Positions 33,120 through 46,899 of a stretch of 64,000 bases of DNA are shown here, piece after piece. The first letter of the stretch is position 1; every line of letters begins with the position of its first letter. The DNA is from Sipunculus nudus. Lineage: Eukaryota; Annelida; Sipuncula; Golfingiida; Sipunculidae. The notes below the pieces were generated by a model that worked only from the letters and a program-made list of their open reading frames with translations, was not told where the DNA came from and did not search any database. The translations under genes were made by a program, and so were the position numbers. The stretch spans positions 43,306,659 through 43,370,658 of the forward strand of contig CM049313.1 of the NCBI GenBank assembly GCA_026874595.1, in the 5' to 3' direction.

Positions 33120-34232
33120 GATTGGCGGTTAAACGAGCATATATCAAATGAAAGAGGGTATCCATATGCACTAAAAATGAAAGTTGTCTATTGAATATAA
33201 AGAAATAATTGTATAGTTGCTTGCAGGCAATATTTTCTCATGGTGCAACAATGAGAGAATCGCCCTGGGCACAGTGGTATTTCTTGATTGATTAAGTGTT
33301 CCATATCAAACAGTGTTTTGTATAACGAGGGATACCTCAAACGTACTGACTACATCTAACGCTTGAGAACCGCTGGGCTTGCATGGCCAATCGACATGGC
33401 TTCCGCTTATAAACAAGTACAAGTGTTTGTCGAATATCTACGGTAAGGGGGCCTTTGGACCAGGTGCAAACAAACCTCCATGCAGATTGTCTAAACTCTT
33501 CCACAATAGCAAATACCTTTAGCACTCAACACGCCCATAAATCTGGCCTGTTGGCATTGTAAACCCATATCATTGTTTGCTTAGGGCATTGACTGTATAC
33601 TTTTATGACAAAAGTAACTCAATAATGTGCGAATTCAACATTGGCCCTGGATAGAAAGTTAGTGCGTTGTATGAACCTAACCAAGTGATTGGCAAAATAT
33701 TGACTTTAGCTAGCACCAATCTCGTAAATAGTTAAGCGGGTATATCTGGTATATATATCTTTTGTGCTGTTTTGAATGTAAATATTTGACCGTATCTGAA
33801 CGTATAAAAACAGGCTAGTTCAAAGCCAGAGAACATGTCTCTACATGCAGGTGTACATTGACAGGTGTAATAGATTTCACACAAAGATCAGGGCTCCTTG
33901 TAGGCAGACCGTTCACGATGTTGTAATATATGCCGTTACACTTGGGCATGTTCATCTCGGATGACAGTACTTTTGTGGAAAAAGGGGAAATTTGCCCAGG
34001 AAATTAACGAGTAAATTATAGAAACTTTCATTATGTTATATAACCAAATAAAATGCATTATTTAAATATGGGTGTATGTGTAATGTTTAACATTTTATCA
34101 ACTGACATATGTGGTTAATCATCAAAATGCGAAAAATGCGCAAATCAAGGTATCGAATCGTTATAAGATCTGCTTTTAAGCTTAAAACCCATGCTTGCAT
34201 ATACAATACCGGTATATTAAGTTCCCTCGCCA

Positions 34233-34284
<52 letters not shown>

Positions 34285-37080
34285 TATTTAAGTGTATAGG
34301 GAAGGTCGCTGAGGGGGCGATGTAGGAATTGCCTGAACCGAAGTAAACGTTGCGTAATTAAAGATTCATTGGGACGGTCACCTATAGAACCACGATTTAA
34401 GTCACTATGCCACTGAAAATGAGATTTGAAGTATAATGTATTTTAACGACATCCAGCACAATCGCACTTTGGGTTATAGGTTATAGGGTTAACTCAAAGA
34501 AACATTCTAAATTAAGTTTACTTATAATAATATGTCTAAATATGTTTGACAAACTATTTATTTTAAAATTTGTATGGCTATATTTATTATTCCTAAATTG
34601 GTCTAAAGATGTTACTGTTATTAAAATAAATTTAACTTGATGCAAGAATATCAAGAAACAAATAATAATTCTGAAAAGGGAACAATATACCGGTTACCTG
34701 TTAATATTCTATACGTCTTGTGGGTCTCATGGATGTTTAAAACAGACATTCCCTATGAAATCTTTATTACAGACTCGGTCTTTTCATATAAATACTGCAT
34801 TTAAAACTGTATATTCTATAGTAAAATGAGTCCATATTTGAAAACAAATGTTCAAAGAGCTCACCATCGCAGTGTTATTGTTAGAAGCGACTAATAATAT
34901 TCAAAAACATATATTCTTTCTTTGTTGTTAACAAATAACAAGGGCCGTTTGTGAAGGGCAAGTGGTTCTAATCAAAATCGGCATCTGCTTGGGAGAGTGT
35001 TTTCTGAGTGCAGAGCATGAGAGTTCCTCTCCAAACACACCGGTTTTATAGTCAACATGGTCGCGAAGTCCATCAACATAAAAGTTATAGCACCCGAAGA
35101 TCTCTACAACCTAAGGTAGATTGAAATTTAGTTGTTCTCTGCACATCCTACAGTTCTGGCGACAAGGGTCGTCTGCTCGGTCGGGGCACACTACCTTCTT
35201 GGTCCCAACGAGGAAACAGACTCGAAGCACTCTGCACGGAGGGGATGTAATATCAAGCACTCTCCGCTCATAGCCCATCCCACGACCACAGCAACTCTCG
35301 AGTTCTCTGTGGGTGCATGTCACCAGTGATTGCGAATACATTAAATGAAGCTTGGAAAGCTCTCGAGGGCCCTATATCCCTCCCGTTATCGCAAAAATGA
35401 GTTCATTGCGACAAGTAGCTTGGGCACTTGATCACGGGCTCGAGTGGCACATTTTGCTCTCTCATGAATGGTGTTTGCAGAGCCCTCCAAACGTTTTACC
35501 TTTAATGTGGCACTTGGCAAATGATATTACCTTACCAACCACATATATCAAACCCCACCGGAGATCAGGCTTACGTAAATTACCCAAGAGAGGAAGCATG
35601 TTTCCACTTGGCATTGATTAATGACGTCACACAGAGCTCATCTTGTTTGCCCGCAAAAGGAAATCACGTAGACCGTCAGTAGAGGCTATTAGCAGAACTA
35701 ATTTAACCGTTCACCAGTTACTTGCTATACATTTACAGAATCACTGAATATTTTCTTAACCCTTGTTCTGCCTGCATCCAAATGCAAATAGCTTAGGCAG
35801 GACATTTTTTCTCTCTTTTTTTCACAAATCTGATCGTAAAGTTGAGCTTGTCATTGATCACTTAAATAATAAAGCACCCCCCCCCCAATTTTATATGTAA
35901 ATGAGCCCCATTCCCTTTTTTTTAATATACACCTGTACTTAAACGGTGGATAAAATTGTGCATTTAACAATCGCTTTTGTCATAAATTTGAATACAAATA
36001 TGTTGGCATAGATCTATATATAAAGACTTATCAAACTACAGGTGGAGGACTGACTGGACAGGGACCTTTCGGACAATGACATTTTGACCAGGGTAATTAT
36101 TTTTTATTATATAGCTACTGTACATGATCAGCAACTTGTCTGAAACAATTATTAAGTAAAGTTAAAAAAATTACAAGGCGTGTTGTGGTGATTTCAGTTC
36201 TGTATAGTCAACACTTTGTGGTCACTTCGTGCATACACATGAATAAATATGTCAAAAAACTCATTTTCATCAGCTAAATTCAGAAAATATGACACTGCTG
36301 CGCGTGCAAAGTTACCACAAATAATGTTTGGAGCAAATTTACTTCTTCAGATTTGGCGATGGTTTATTTAAGTGCACGGTGAAAACCGAATTGACATTAA
36401 ATAGTATATAATTATAAAGCATGCATAGGCCTTTTATTTTCAATTATAAACGGGAAGAAAGACAAATTACATGTAGGCCTTTATACAATCCAGGAAGAAT
36501 TGGTATAGGATATAAATACAACAGTGGTAATTCAAAAGAGGCAATGTTTATACGAGCGCTGTGTAAAGTCTATCACCTCACTTGGCAGTCATCGCCACCC
36601 CCACATACATATAGCCGGAAGCCCTTGTATATTCCACTGCCTTGCTCGGTCAGTGAGTATGTGTATCGCGTCCGCTTCAGCACATGTTTGCTTTGCTTAA
36701 ATAACCCCGCGTCGCCTTTCACGGCGTTTGGCAATTTTTTTAGGGAGTGAATATTTATTTCAACAATTAATTCGCGGCTACTTAACGTTCATAGCGGCCA
36801 CCGGCACCTTAGGGTCCGATTGTCTGAGAGGCTTAGGTCTTTCTGGGGCCAAATTGGGTGTCGCCCGGAGGAATAAGAGAAGTGTATTTTAAAGTGTTTG
36901 GTCGCGGCTCTTTCACAGGCTGTGTATATTACGACCTGGTAGTCGGCCGACATCATATTTATAAATATGAGAGAGGTTACAGGTGGAGCACGAAATGGAA
37001 CTGGCTTCCAATAAGAGTGAAGACTGTCAGTGCTAAAAGAATTTCTTTCTTTTTTTTCTACATTGCGTGTGTTCGTTTGT
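33120..37080. other. Intergenic stretch, no gene seen
   Basis: No coding signal that I trust. TA microsatellite at 34234-34281. GC-richer, repeat-poor blocks at about 33250-33560 and 34930-35660. Both could be regulatory or old exons, but no splice-consistent frames can be built. Confidence 0.45.
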
Positions 37081-37085
37081 GTGTT

Positions 37086-37088
<3 letters not shown>

Positions 37089-37158
<70 letters not shown>
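37089..37158. repeat. (TA)n microsatellite
   Basis: About 35 TA dinucleotides preceded by a short TG-rich stretch. Confidence 0.95.
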
Positions 37159-37159
<1 letters not shown>

Positions 37160-37163
<4 letters not shown>

Positions 37164-38870
37164 TGCGGGTTTTTTAATATTTATCTATAGTTAGTCTTTT
37201 TACTGATTTATATTTAAACAGATAGATAATTAAATTGAGAGAAAGAAAGAGAGATAGATATAGAGATATAGATATGCTCCGCAACATTCATTAAGATCAT
37301 AATATACGTTACATGCAAATTATTGTACCCCAGTTGTACACATGCCCCCCCCCCAACAGATATGTCACTAAATATAATGATAAAAAAGCTCACATTGAAA
37401 GGTTTTAAGGGTCAAAAGAATGAGCACCCGTCTTTGTGTATGAACATCTGTGTTTTAACTATTGTTATTTAGAGAATCACGCACAAATACCATATATATA
37501 ACCTGTAGCTGTATATAGCTGGGTGCGTACCCAGCGCTGACATGAAATGTACATGCATTCTGCACTGAGTGACCAGGTTGTTAGTTTCAGTTCATACGAC
37601 ACTTTTCCAAATTGTTACAGAGAATTAACCAGTCAGGCCAAAAAGTGCAAGGTGTAAATTTCACCCAAAAAAATGTATCTGAACTCAGTATTTGTTTATC
37701 AAAACAAAAGCGTCATTTTAAGGGAATTACATTTTAATCGCATCTGTATGGGAATTACTTACCTTATTTACAAGGCGTTCAATCAATTATGCAATAATCT
37801 ATATATTTTCTATCATGAAAGGGGTTATTCTATATAGGCATAATCACTATTTTGTGTTGAATATGTATTACTCATTGCGACTTTTCTTTAAATAAAAAAA
37901 ATAATGTGCATCCAAAAGAAATATATAAAGTATAAAATATAACGGGAGATTTATATCAAACCTATCTCTTGCTACCGTACAGTGGTGCCGCCTGGTGGTA
38001 GATTTGCACATTAATAGTGATCAATGCACCATTGTGTTTGCTTACACGTGTCACTATGTTTGCCTTATAATCTGTTACAGTGCGTCCCGGGGGGAGGGAA
38101 GCTTACTTTTGTCATTAACGTACTATATGGGGCTCAAATCTATAACGGATGTGGAAATTCTTCGTGTCATGTGTTGCGTGGTTTGATCAATGAAAAAGTT
38201 GTTTGATCACAGAATAGGTAATTCCTAGCGCTTGTTACAAGCTTGCGGGACCATTACGCACTCTTTGACAAAGTTACTCAGCCCACAGCGATTGGTTGCG
38301 CTTAAATACGTTGTTAAAACATCGATATTTCTTTTGTTTTTGTACATGTCTTTCAGCATTACTCGGAAACCCAGAAAAAAGGCCCATGCCATGCATGCAT
38401 CTTCAACCTGGGCATCGAGGCACCTAACCAAAACTGTCTATCACAGTTACGCACGTGCACATGCTCGGCAGAATTCCACCTAAAGCGACCAAAATGGGTG
38501 TTGCTTATTTAAGCGCGGGGGGGGGGGGGGCACGTGACAATCAGGGCAACCTTGCAATCAAAAGCATAATCCTAGCATGGCGTAGGTCTATATTCTTTCA
38601 TGTGCATGACTGTATAGGACTTTTAAGTAATCGACTGGCTGGATAAAAGCTGATACCTTGGATGAAAAGGACGATGCCATGCATGAATGACAACCACTTT
38701 CATGTACAATGCACCAGGATAAAAACTTGTAGAACATTGACCAAATTTGTACCGGTTGGTTCTCCCCTCGCGGTAGAATATATCCAACTGAAGGTTTCCG
38801 CCACAAGAAAGAGCGGACAGCCTTCGTGACGCCGGCGGTGTCGCTCCGGGCGACTTGTTCACGCGCAGCG
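37160..38870. other. Intergenic stretch, no gene seen
   Basis: Nothing recognisable beyond short G and C runs (about 37346-37354, 38517-38530) and small GA repeats near 37236-37270. Confidence 0.45.
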
Positions 38871-38874
38871 GGCA

Positions 38875-39165
38875 TTTAAATAATTACATCCATTCTGGGC
38901 TTTTATAGGGAGCATCTTTCTCCCGCGGGAGACGGGAGCGGTAAGAGACAGCACGTCACATAAAGGCCGTGTGACGTGAGGAAATGCGATTTACAATCTC
39001 AACATCAAATTTGCCCCTATCTAGACTGCCATGGCAACCATTTCGTCGGTTATATTTAGCATTTAACCATAATTGATCAAGCAAGTTGCCCTTCAATTTG
39101 GTCGCATTACTGTCCTGCAGTCCTCGAGCTGTTTCGTAAAATGTGTTCTGTGGCGGCCCGAATAT
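38875..39165. promoter_or_regulatory. Candidate regulatory block
   Basis: This is a repeat-poor, GC-richer stretch with 'agcacgtcacataaaggccgtgtgacgtgag', which contains inverted CACGTCAC/GTGACGTG CRE-like sites, and ATTGATCA. The call rests on composition and motif density only; conservation is not known. Confidence 0.3.
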
Positions 39166-39212
39166 ACATTTTTTTTCTGGAACTAGACGGACAAACACGT
39201 TTTATTAAAATT

Positions 39213-39218
<6 letters not shown>

Positions 39219-39274
<56 letters not shown>

Positions 39275-39480
39275 CTAAAATGGTTTCTTCGTTTTTGTTT
39301 GACCCTGTTAAAATATATAGTTATAAAAGTCAAAATAAAAGGGCCTTACAAAATCCTTTTATCAAAAGTAGGCCTAAATATATATTTAGAGTAATATACT
39401 ACTATGACCGCTGTGTACGATATATATCCAAAGATGATTTTGTTCTTTCACACACACACACACACACTCACACACATATA
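39219..39480. repeat. (TA)n and (CA)n microsatellites
   Basis: TA dinucleotides occupy 39219-39271, and a CA array lies at about 39450-39475. Confidence 0.95.
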
Positions 39481-39839
39481 CAAACAGCAATCACGATTCG
39501 GTTTTATATAGACTATATATAACATATATAGCCTATATTATACAGTTTACTGACAGTGTATAAAGTCTTACGTGTCTAATGCTGCAAAACATTTGGATAG
39601 AAACAGTAATCAGTTAGAAATTTCAATATTTTTATTGAATTCTTGAAACCACTTGCATGCTCAGTCACCATGTTTAATATACCATAGACACTTAAAAAGG
39701 AGTTGAACTATATATGCATGGTGAACAGGTGATTCACGGCGTCAGTGTACTTGTGTTATGGATTCAAACATATCGGATGTTTTAAGGCACATTTAATCTT
39801 CGTTAATGTGCCGTTTGAGAGCGGGGAAAAAGTCGCAAG

Positions 39840-40450
39840 GCAGCCTGGGAAGATGGCGCCGGTGGAAGCCACGGCTCTGGAGGCACAAGACAGACAATTA
39901 CCGCTGAGTGAATTGCTTGGAACATGCAAGACTTCTCGTGGGGCGACCGCGCGATGTTCCCTCAAGTTAATCAAGCTCGTTACATAATTAGTCCTCACGC
40001 TTCGCTCCCCGGCAGTTGACTGGAAAATTTAAAAGGGTCAAGATGGAAAGAACGTCGCAGCGGCCGGAGGGGAGGTCCCGCTTGTGAGACCAGCATCGAT
40101 TTGATGACATACTGTGAGCCCGCGTTAACTCATCCGGGCTAATGGAAACGAACAGCGACCCGGCATTCAGTGCCGAGGATTAATTAAAGCTGGAAGCGAG
40201 TGGAATTTCTCCCAGGGATTAATTCGCGACACCCGTCGCATTTTGTCACGCAAAAATGCACACGTGATCAATGGGTGACGAGGCGATTAGCTGTGATCGG
40301 CTCGGCCAAGTGAAAGACCCCCTGATTATTGCACTTATTGAAATGGCCCCGCGTGCCAGCGGCTAATACAGGCGGGCCCCACTATCACCCGAAAGCCAGG
40401 CTTTTGCTTAAGGGCCACAGGTCCCCTGGCTTCTAGCTTTGTTATTTTAC
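39840..40450. promoter_or_regulatory. Candidate distal regulatory block
   Basis: About 600 bp of repeat-poor, roughly half GC sequence surrounded by AT-rich DNA. It contains AAGATGGCGCC (YY1-like) near 39850, GGATTAATTAAAGC near 40178 and GGGATTAATTCGCG near 40217 (paired-type homeodomain cores), and CACGTGATC near 40262. No frame continues through it. It lies about 19 kb upstream of the TLE start codon. Enhancer function is inference. Confidence 0.35.
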
Positions 40451-40454
40451 TATA

Positions 40455-43400
40455 AGGGATTGAGTTCTTTTGGGTCACTGAAGCCGAGCAAATTGTGCTT
40501 TCTTTTTTATTGATTTTAAGAGTTTGTTTCCTACCGGTATTTTCAGCCCTGGTCGCTCAGCGTCGCTGCTGTTAAATTGTCTGACACATTTATAACTTAA
40601 AGATAAACAAACAGGGGGGCTCCAAGTAAAATATAATCATTTGTTGTGTTTTACTATTTCCACCGGGAGACATACTCTACAGAGTATGCTATTAACCCCA
40701 AGGCCTAAAGGTGCCAGCTGATCAAATAATGATACACGATTTGTGTAAATATATAGTAAATCCCCTCTTTGTAAAATGTGCATCAATATTTGGTGGTAAA
40801 ATGTCATTAGGTATAAACAGCTATATGTATCTAACAATATTTGATTTAAGCTGCATGCATGAATGTGTACCAAGGAGAGAGAGAGAGATCAATTTTAAAT
40901 TTTGGCCAAAGTCACTCTGCTAAAATTAGGTGTTAGTTAAGGGTGTTCATACACTGATTTTGCATATATCATGAAGTAAAAGTAACTTTTTTCCATAATG
41001 CCTAACTATAAATTAACTATAAACTACTTATTAAACAACTCACTGCTGAACATATATCAATAACGTGTTTCGTGGCCGAAATTAATACCCTGCCTGGAGC
41101 ACGATGCTTCACAATAAACTGCAGCTTATGAGCTCGCGCATGCGTGACAAAGACGCGCAGGCGTGCTGCTCGCGATATTCCACTCATTTCCATAAAGCAG
41201 TCAGTATTTCCTGGAACCTGCAAGCTGACGGGTCCTTTTGGTAGCATATTGACTGGCATAGTGACAAATAACACAAATGCGACCTGTATTGCATATCGTT
41301 CATCTTGTTTAGGCTTGCCTGTGCATGCAACAAAGGCCTCATTTGTTTCCGCGTAATTTCGAGCAAAGGGCCCGGCGGGTACGCTTGAATGATCCAGGGT
41401 CGATCAGCTGATGATCGGCCATTTTGTAACCATGCACGTGGTGTGAGCCTTATCCTGTAACTACCCTATTTAACGAACCAAAGCCCGTATGAAAACATAA
41501 CCCAGTAAACTCGTCATCTAATGTTACACAGAGACGGATTCCTGGGCTCGAGTTTCCTGGCCACACACCAAACACCGCGGGAGTTGAGATAATGCAAGTG
41601 AAAATATACTTCATCGGTATTAATAATTCCAAGTTGCGTTTCAGTCTCCGGTAAAAGTGCCAGCTTTCCTTCCCTGCTGGCCTGGCCTCTGATAAATCTG
41701 CCACAATAATTGGAACAGTTCCCTCTGTGAAGCCAGAGAAGCACATGTTCGTGACACTGTTATCGCGTATAGGCCACACCCACCATGTGTGTGTACATAT
41801 GCAAATGCACCACGGGCCAACTAAAGTTCTATTTACCTTGAACGCTTCCACGTTTGATTGACAGTAATTTATTCACAAATGGGCCGGGCTACGTCTGAGC
41901 CTTGTGCATGTTATTATACCACGTGGGGCTGTGTCGCCACGTCTGCCTTCTCGCTGTAATCATCCAGCGGGTTATGTTTCACGCGGAGAATAGTGTTTCC
42001 TTTTCTCTGGCTTCATTAGCATAGACTTTCTACCACCAGCAACGAGGCCAGGAATCGAGTTCATGTTTGGATTCCCAACCCAAATATCCTAAATATCGGT
42101 TACAGAGTTCTGTGTGTTTTTGGCCGGGCACTCGGTTTGTGATGCCATTGTGTCTTGGTATGCCCCAAAGACTGAGCTTTCTTTAAAAAATTGCAATATA
42201 TTATGACTTACTAAGAGACTGGTGGTTATTTGAAGACAGCGTGTGTTATGCTGCCAACGTGCATCTGCCCGATAAAATTCCACCGTTTACTTAAGAAGAG
42301 TGTGATTTATACTCGAGGTTCACTTACAACGCAGGCTGATGTATACTTTGGCCCCACAAAGGAATCTGTCATTTTTTGTTCTCATATATACATTTATCAA
42401 CGGAACAGTATAAACAAAATCATTCAGATTGTGCAGAAATTGAATGAAACATGAACATCTCCGAAAAAAATAAAATAAAATGAAGATCTCTTATCGTGTA
42501 ACTTTGTGCGATACATGTCCATGTGCGCGCCCTCGCACTCAGGTTTAGGTTATACATGATCATTGCTGAGATACAATATATTAGGATGCAATATATAATT
42601 TACAGAAACTTTAACCAATAAAACGTGCATCAGGATCATTTCGTTAGGGGATTTGCATTGAAGAAACGAGACAGGTTATTATAGTTTCAAAAAGGCGTGG
42701 CATAATTAATTTCATGGAGGAAAACTTGGTGAAATTTCTTAGTTCAAGTGTGCCATGTTTGGTGTGAATTTTTTTTTATCGTAATGCTTGTTATATTATG
42801 TTCTTTAGGACTATTTTTCTATATTGAACAGTTCGGGCTTCCTCAACCCCCCCCCCCCCCCCCCCCGGTGTGAGGGTTATACTATAGTATGCAAATTAAC
42901 CTTCCTTAATACGCGGAGATAGGGGCATGCATTTTACAAATGTCAAACTTTCGTGACAGGTACCTGTAAACACGCCAACATGTAATGGTAAGTTCGCGTG
43001 CGCAGTTTGAATCGAACGCTTGCCAAATAGTGCAATTGTGGCCTTCACGTAGCCATTGTCAAGAGAAATAAATCTATGGGTGACGCAAAATATTACCCCC
43101 GCAGTACCTCCCATAACACCCTCAGCGTGGTACGAGACTTAAAAAGTATACGTATTGGTCTAAATGCATACGGTCGTTGTACAAACAGCTGGTGATGCAG
43201 TTCTCCGAGAAATCTTGTACTGGATTCGTGGACATTCCAAACAATGAAGCGTCGCGGATCACTGGTTTCTGTGTATGCTCAAAACACCCCATGCACTGAT
43301 TGGATGACGAAAGCAAATTGTCGGTAATAGGTGCGTGCACGTTATGACGCTAACTGTTAATATTTCTGTCTGTTTTTTTTTTTTTTTCTTCTCTCAACAG

Positions 43401-44225
43401 ATATTCCGTTTATATGTATATATATACGAAATATCTTGTTAAAAAATAGGACAAATAATAAGTATATTTATTTATTTTCAATGGGGATAGATTGTGGTAA
43501 AATCATGGAGGCACTGCTTTTTGAAGGAGAATGGATCAAATCATATGAAACTAGAAATATGTATTCCCAGGAATGCAGGCCTCCGCTGTGTGTAGGGTCC
43601 TTGATGTGGGGTACACCGCAACTGGTGTTTTTATTCTCCCATTTGCCCATATTCCCAGGTTCGTTGGTGCAGATGTTCCCCCAAAAAGTGTTGCGTTCAT
43701 GTATTCGGTCCAGATTCCTTTGTTCAATCATGCATATGTGACTGCACATTTGTGAATATTCCTGTATTTCCTTCCTGGACCCAAGTCATGAGCCTTGCCT
43801 ACACCAAAACCTAACCGATTCTTCATCGGCCCATTCCCTAGTTGCCCTGAATATTTCATGGGATTCCGTTCATTTTGCGCGAGTTATTGGTTGTGAACAA
43901 AAACACCCACACACATGAACGGGAATGAACGCATCTACCCTGCTGGTCGAGGCTATGGTAAAGGTACTTTATCATTAACCCTTCTTCATTGCAGGTCCCG
44001 TATGCATTGATTTCTAGAAGAGATCTAGAAGTAAAATTCAATAGTAAGGATATCGTAGAGAATTTCTTACGAGAATTTAACATTTTGCTTTTAAGACGCC
44101 AGCGGGAATCGAACCGAGGACCCCCATGCAGCTCCATCACGTCAACCATTTAAAAACTATATATACCTCAGAGAGCAAGACTTTATATTGCATACATAAC
44201 AACAGACTATATGACAACTGATGTC
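40455..44225. other. Intergenic stretch, no gene seen
   Basis: No supportable gene. A GC-richer block at about 41040-42060 has longish frames on both strands (133 codons on the minus strand at 41450-41851) but no homology I recognise and no consistent codon pattern. A C tract lies near 42847-42866 and a T tract near 43373-43387. Confidence 0.45.
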
Positions 44226-44227
44226 AG

Positions 44228-44470
44228 GTGCCTGGACAGCTTAGTGGTAACATGCTCGGCCTTCTCCGCTGGCGCCTCGGGTTCGATTCCCGGCTGGCTA
44301 TGAGAGTGGGTTGTAGTTGCCCGTCCAAGGTCGGTGGTTTTCTCCGGGCCTTCCGGTTTCCTCCACCTTTACCGACTAACGAGGACCAACATCCGAGCCA
44401 TGGAGAGTGTCTCATATCAGTTATTATAACTAGTTGTACAATCTATTTAAAATAAATAAAGTTTATATTT
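44228..44470 (+). mobile_element. tRNA-derived SINE, family 2 (better preserved copy)
   Basis: The head reads 'gcctggacagcttagtggtaacatgctcgg', with A-box TTAGTGGTAACATG, and a perfect B-box GGTTCGATTCC near 44280. The central block 'ggttttctccgggccttccggtttcctccacc' follows, then the tail 'aactagttgtacaatctatttaaaataaataaag'. It matches 24135-24362 throughout. The intact pol III boxes make it the younger of the two copies. Confidence 0.85.
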
Positions 44471-45956
44471 ATGTTATAACTTTCCTAAAGGCGTGTTTTA
44501 ACATATTTATTTTACCAGGATTACAAAAAAGCCGTTAGGCTAATGCAAATGTTTTCCTTGGAAACATATATATACATACAGAGATTCAATACAAATACAA
44601 GATGATGACAAGTAGACATCGTAACACGGACATAGTGAGAACAAACATATACATAAAATGAAAACACATACTTCACATACAAAAGTGCCTAATATACATA
44701 GTTATATCAGATCCATATATACAAGTATCAGACTGTCGAAACGAAATTACTATCAAATTTAAAATAGTTTTGTGTCCCGTATATATTTGTGTACGTGACT
44801 CAAGAGTTTACAATTATTTGTAGTAGTCAGGGATGTATATGCATATAATGTGAACATTTTACATTACTTGAGAATGCGCCTGATTCCATGCAGCGCCATC
44901 TTTCAGCCACTTCGCGCGTGTATATGTATCCAGATCGGCCCGTAAAAACACGGACGGGTTCCAAAATGGTCCTTGGAAAATCCGCCCATGCATGCAGGAA
45001 GAGGGTCGCGCGGACCTTGCATGGACCTGTCCAAACTCAAAGATGGGAAACACGCTGGATATAATATTTATTGGATACCAGTAAATAATTGTGAAGAAAA
45101 AGTCTTGATGCAAGAACAAGGATAAAGCCTTTAAACAGCTCTTCTCTATTTCATTATAGACCTGTATTATTTCAGCAGCCAGCATTACAGGCTATAAAAT
45201 TATGTAGTGAGCCCTTTTTTATAAAGCGCAGCTGTATATGTATACATTAAGTGTATCAATTCGATAAGAAATCAGTGTATATAAGTATGATGCATTGATA
45301 AATATAATGCACTATAATTTTCCGGTCCACTCTGTATATCTAAGGCGAGTGAACGACGACATGTATATATATATACTCAATGATGTATATCGGTCTCGAG
45401 AACTTTTTTGCGGATCACGGTTTTCTTTCTGAGATCCTGGTCTCTGTCTCAAAGCAAAACGGTCTCGGTCTCGGTCCCTTATCTGGTCTCCAGACTAAAG
45501 AATTCCGGTGTCCACACAGCTTATTTTAAATTTGTTTTTTTTTTTCATGGGTTTCAGTAACATATCATTATGCAGCAACTTATGGTGGGTTTACTGTTTC
45601 TTTGTTGGGATATTTACCCTGCAATTATGGTATATATGTATGAGTTAATTGGGTGATCAAATGGTGTTGAGATCTCGGGTTCCATGATCGCGGTCTCGGT
45701 CAAAATACCCTTTTTTGTGTCGGAAACGATGCCAAGTGTGTCCTAAGGGGGTAATTTTCAAATTTTCTCTGTAAATCGAGTACAATTTGACATTATTTTA
45801 AGAAATTTCAATGAGGGTCTATTGAAACACGCCATATGTAACAGAAGGGAAAAGCCAAATATAGTGAACTCGGCCAACGGAGAACCCCTTCCGGACGAAC
45901 CCATGCAGCCGAAGTCGCGCGAATCCGCCCCATCGCGAGTTCCTTATGAACCAACC
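44471..45956. other. Intergenic stretch, no gene seen
   Basis: AT-rich. Around 45380-45720 the words 'ggtctcgg', 'gatctcgg' and 'gatcacgg' recur in a degenerate, irregular repeat. No gene supportable. Confidence 0.45.
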
Positions 45957-46382
45957 GGCTTCTGTGGCTCAGGGATAGAGCGCAGGACTCAAAGCCGGGA
46001 GATCGTGGGTTTCAATCTCAGCCGAGGCAGGGAGGTTTTTCACGGTCGGCCCCAATGTGCACCAAGGGTGAGCGCTCTGCAGGCTTAAAGGCCAGGCTGT
46101 GCCCAACAGTCGTGTATCACTCACATACGAGTGCGTCTTTAGGGGTTCTTTGGTGTTATGACTCAGCAATGGGGATGATTACACACCCAGGACCCGCAGA
46201 TAGACACGGCCTGGGTGACCTTGGTGACAGCAGGGTAAAAAAAAATGATAGGAAGGGAGTGCTACTGCCCTGTGAAGTAGTCCCAAACCGAAATGGAAAT
46301 TCTGCAGATGTACATACTTAGGTTAATAATTAGATAAGTCAGCATTAAAAAAATGGAGGCGGTTACCTCCACCAAAGAAAAA
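45957..46382 (+). mobile_element. tRNA-derived SINE, family 1 (second full copy)
   Basis: It begins 'ggcttctgtggctcagggatagagcgcagg' and continues 'actcaaagccgggagatcgtgggtttc', a good tRNA-like head. Body and 3' end ('gcggttacctccaccaaag') match the copy at 29674-30044, with about 50 bp of extra sequence around 46048-46090. I see no clear target duplication. Confidence 0.85.
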
Positions 46383-46593
46383 TAGGTAAACGTTGAGAAT
46401 GTTTAGTGATTGCATGCATATGGGCCTACAGCCCAGTAGTTTAAAATTCAACATTCACATTCCAAGGTTTCTTCTGTCTGTATATATACTGTTCTTTTGT
46501 AAACAGTAACACTGAAAGCAGAGCCCATGCACAATAACTCGATTAGGGGAGATTTGCAACCGGATTAATGTGATAACAGAGAATATGTATTTC

Positions 46594-46800
46594 CCCCCCC
46601 CCCCCCCCGCACCTCTGTCTCTCTCATACTGTATACACGTGTCCATTGTTATATTTCTGTATATTACAACATACATAGCCTGGGAGATATTACAATGAGG
46701 CAGAGAGAGAGGGGGGCGGTGAGATGTGGACAAGGGAGGATTAAGAGAGGAAAAAGAGGAGAGGGAGAGAGAGAGAGAGAGACAGAAGGGCAGGGGAGAG
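46594..46800. repeat. C tract and (GA)n purine tract
   Basis: A C run of about 15 at 46594-46608. GA-rich sequence at about 46700-46800. Confidence 0.85.
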
Positions 46801-46899
46801 TCAGTCAGGAGCGACGCCATATTCAAGGTTTGATGTCTCCTTTGCTGAAGGTCTAACCTGGCTACACAAATCCTGCCATTTCGCATTAGGATGCAACAG

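Noticed and set aside
41450-41851. 133-codon frame on the minus strand
   Set aside because: No recognisable family. Overlapping open frames on the same strand in another phase suggest low stop density from GC-richer DNA rather than coding selection.
45822-46321. Two overlapping plus-strand frames near 88 codons
   Set aside because: They run through the tRNA-derived SINE at 45957-46382 and do not match a protein I know.
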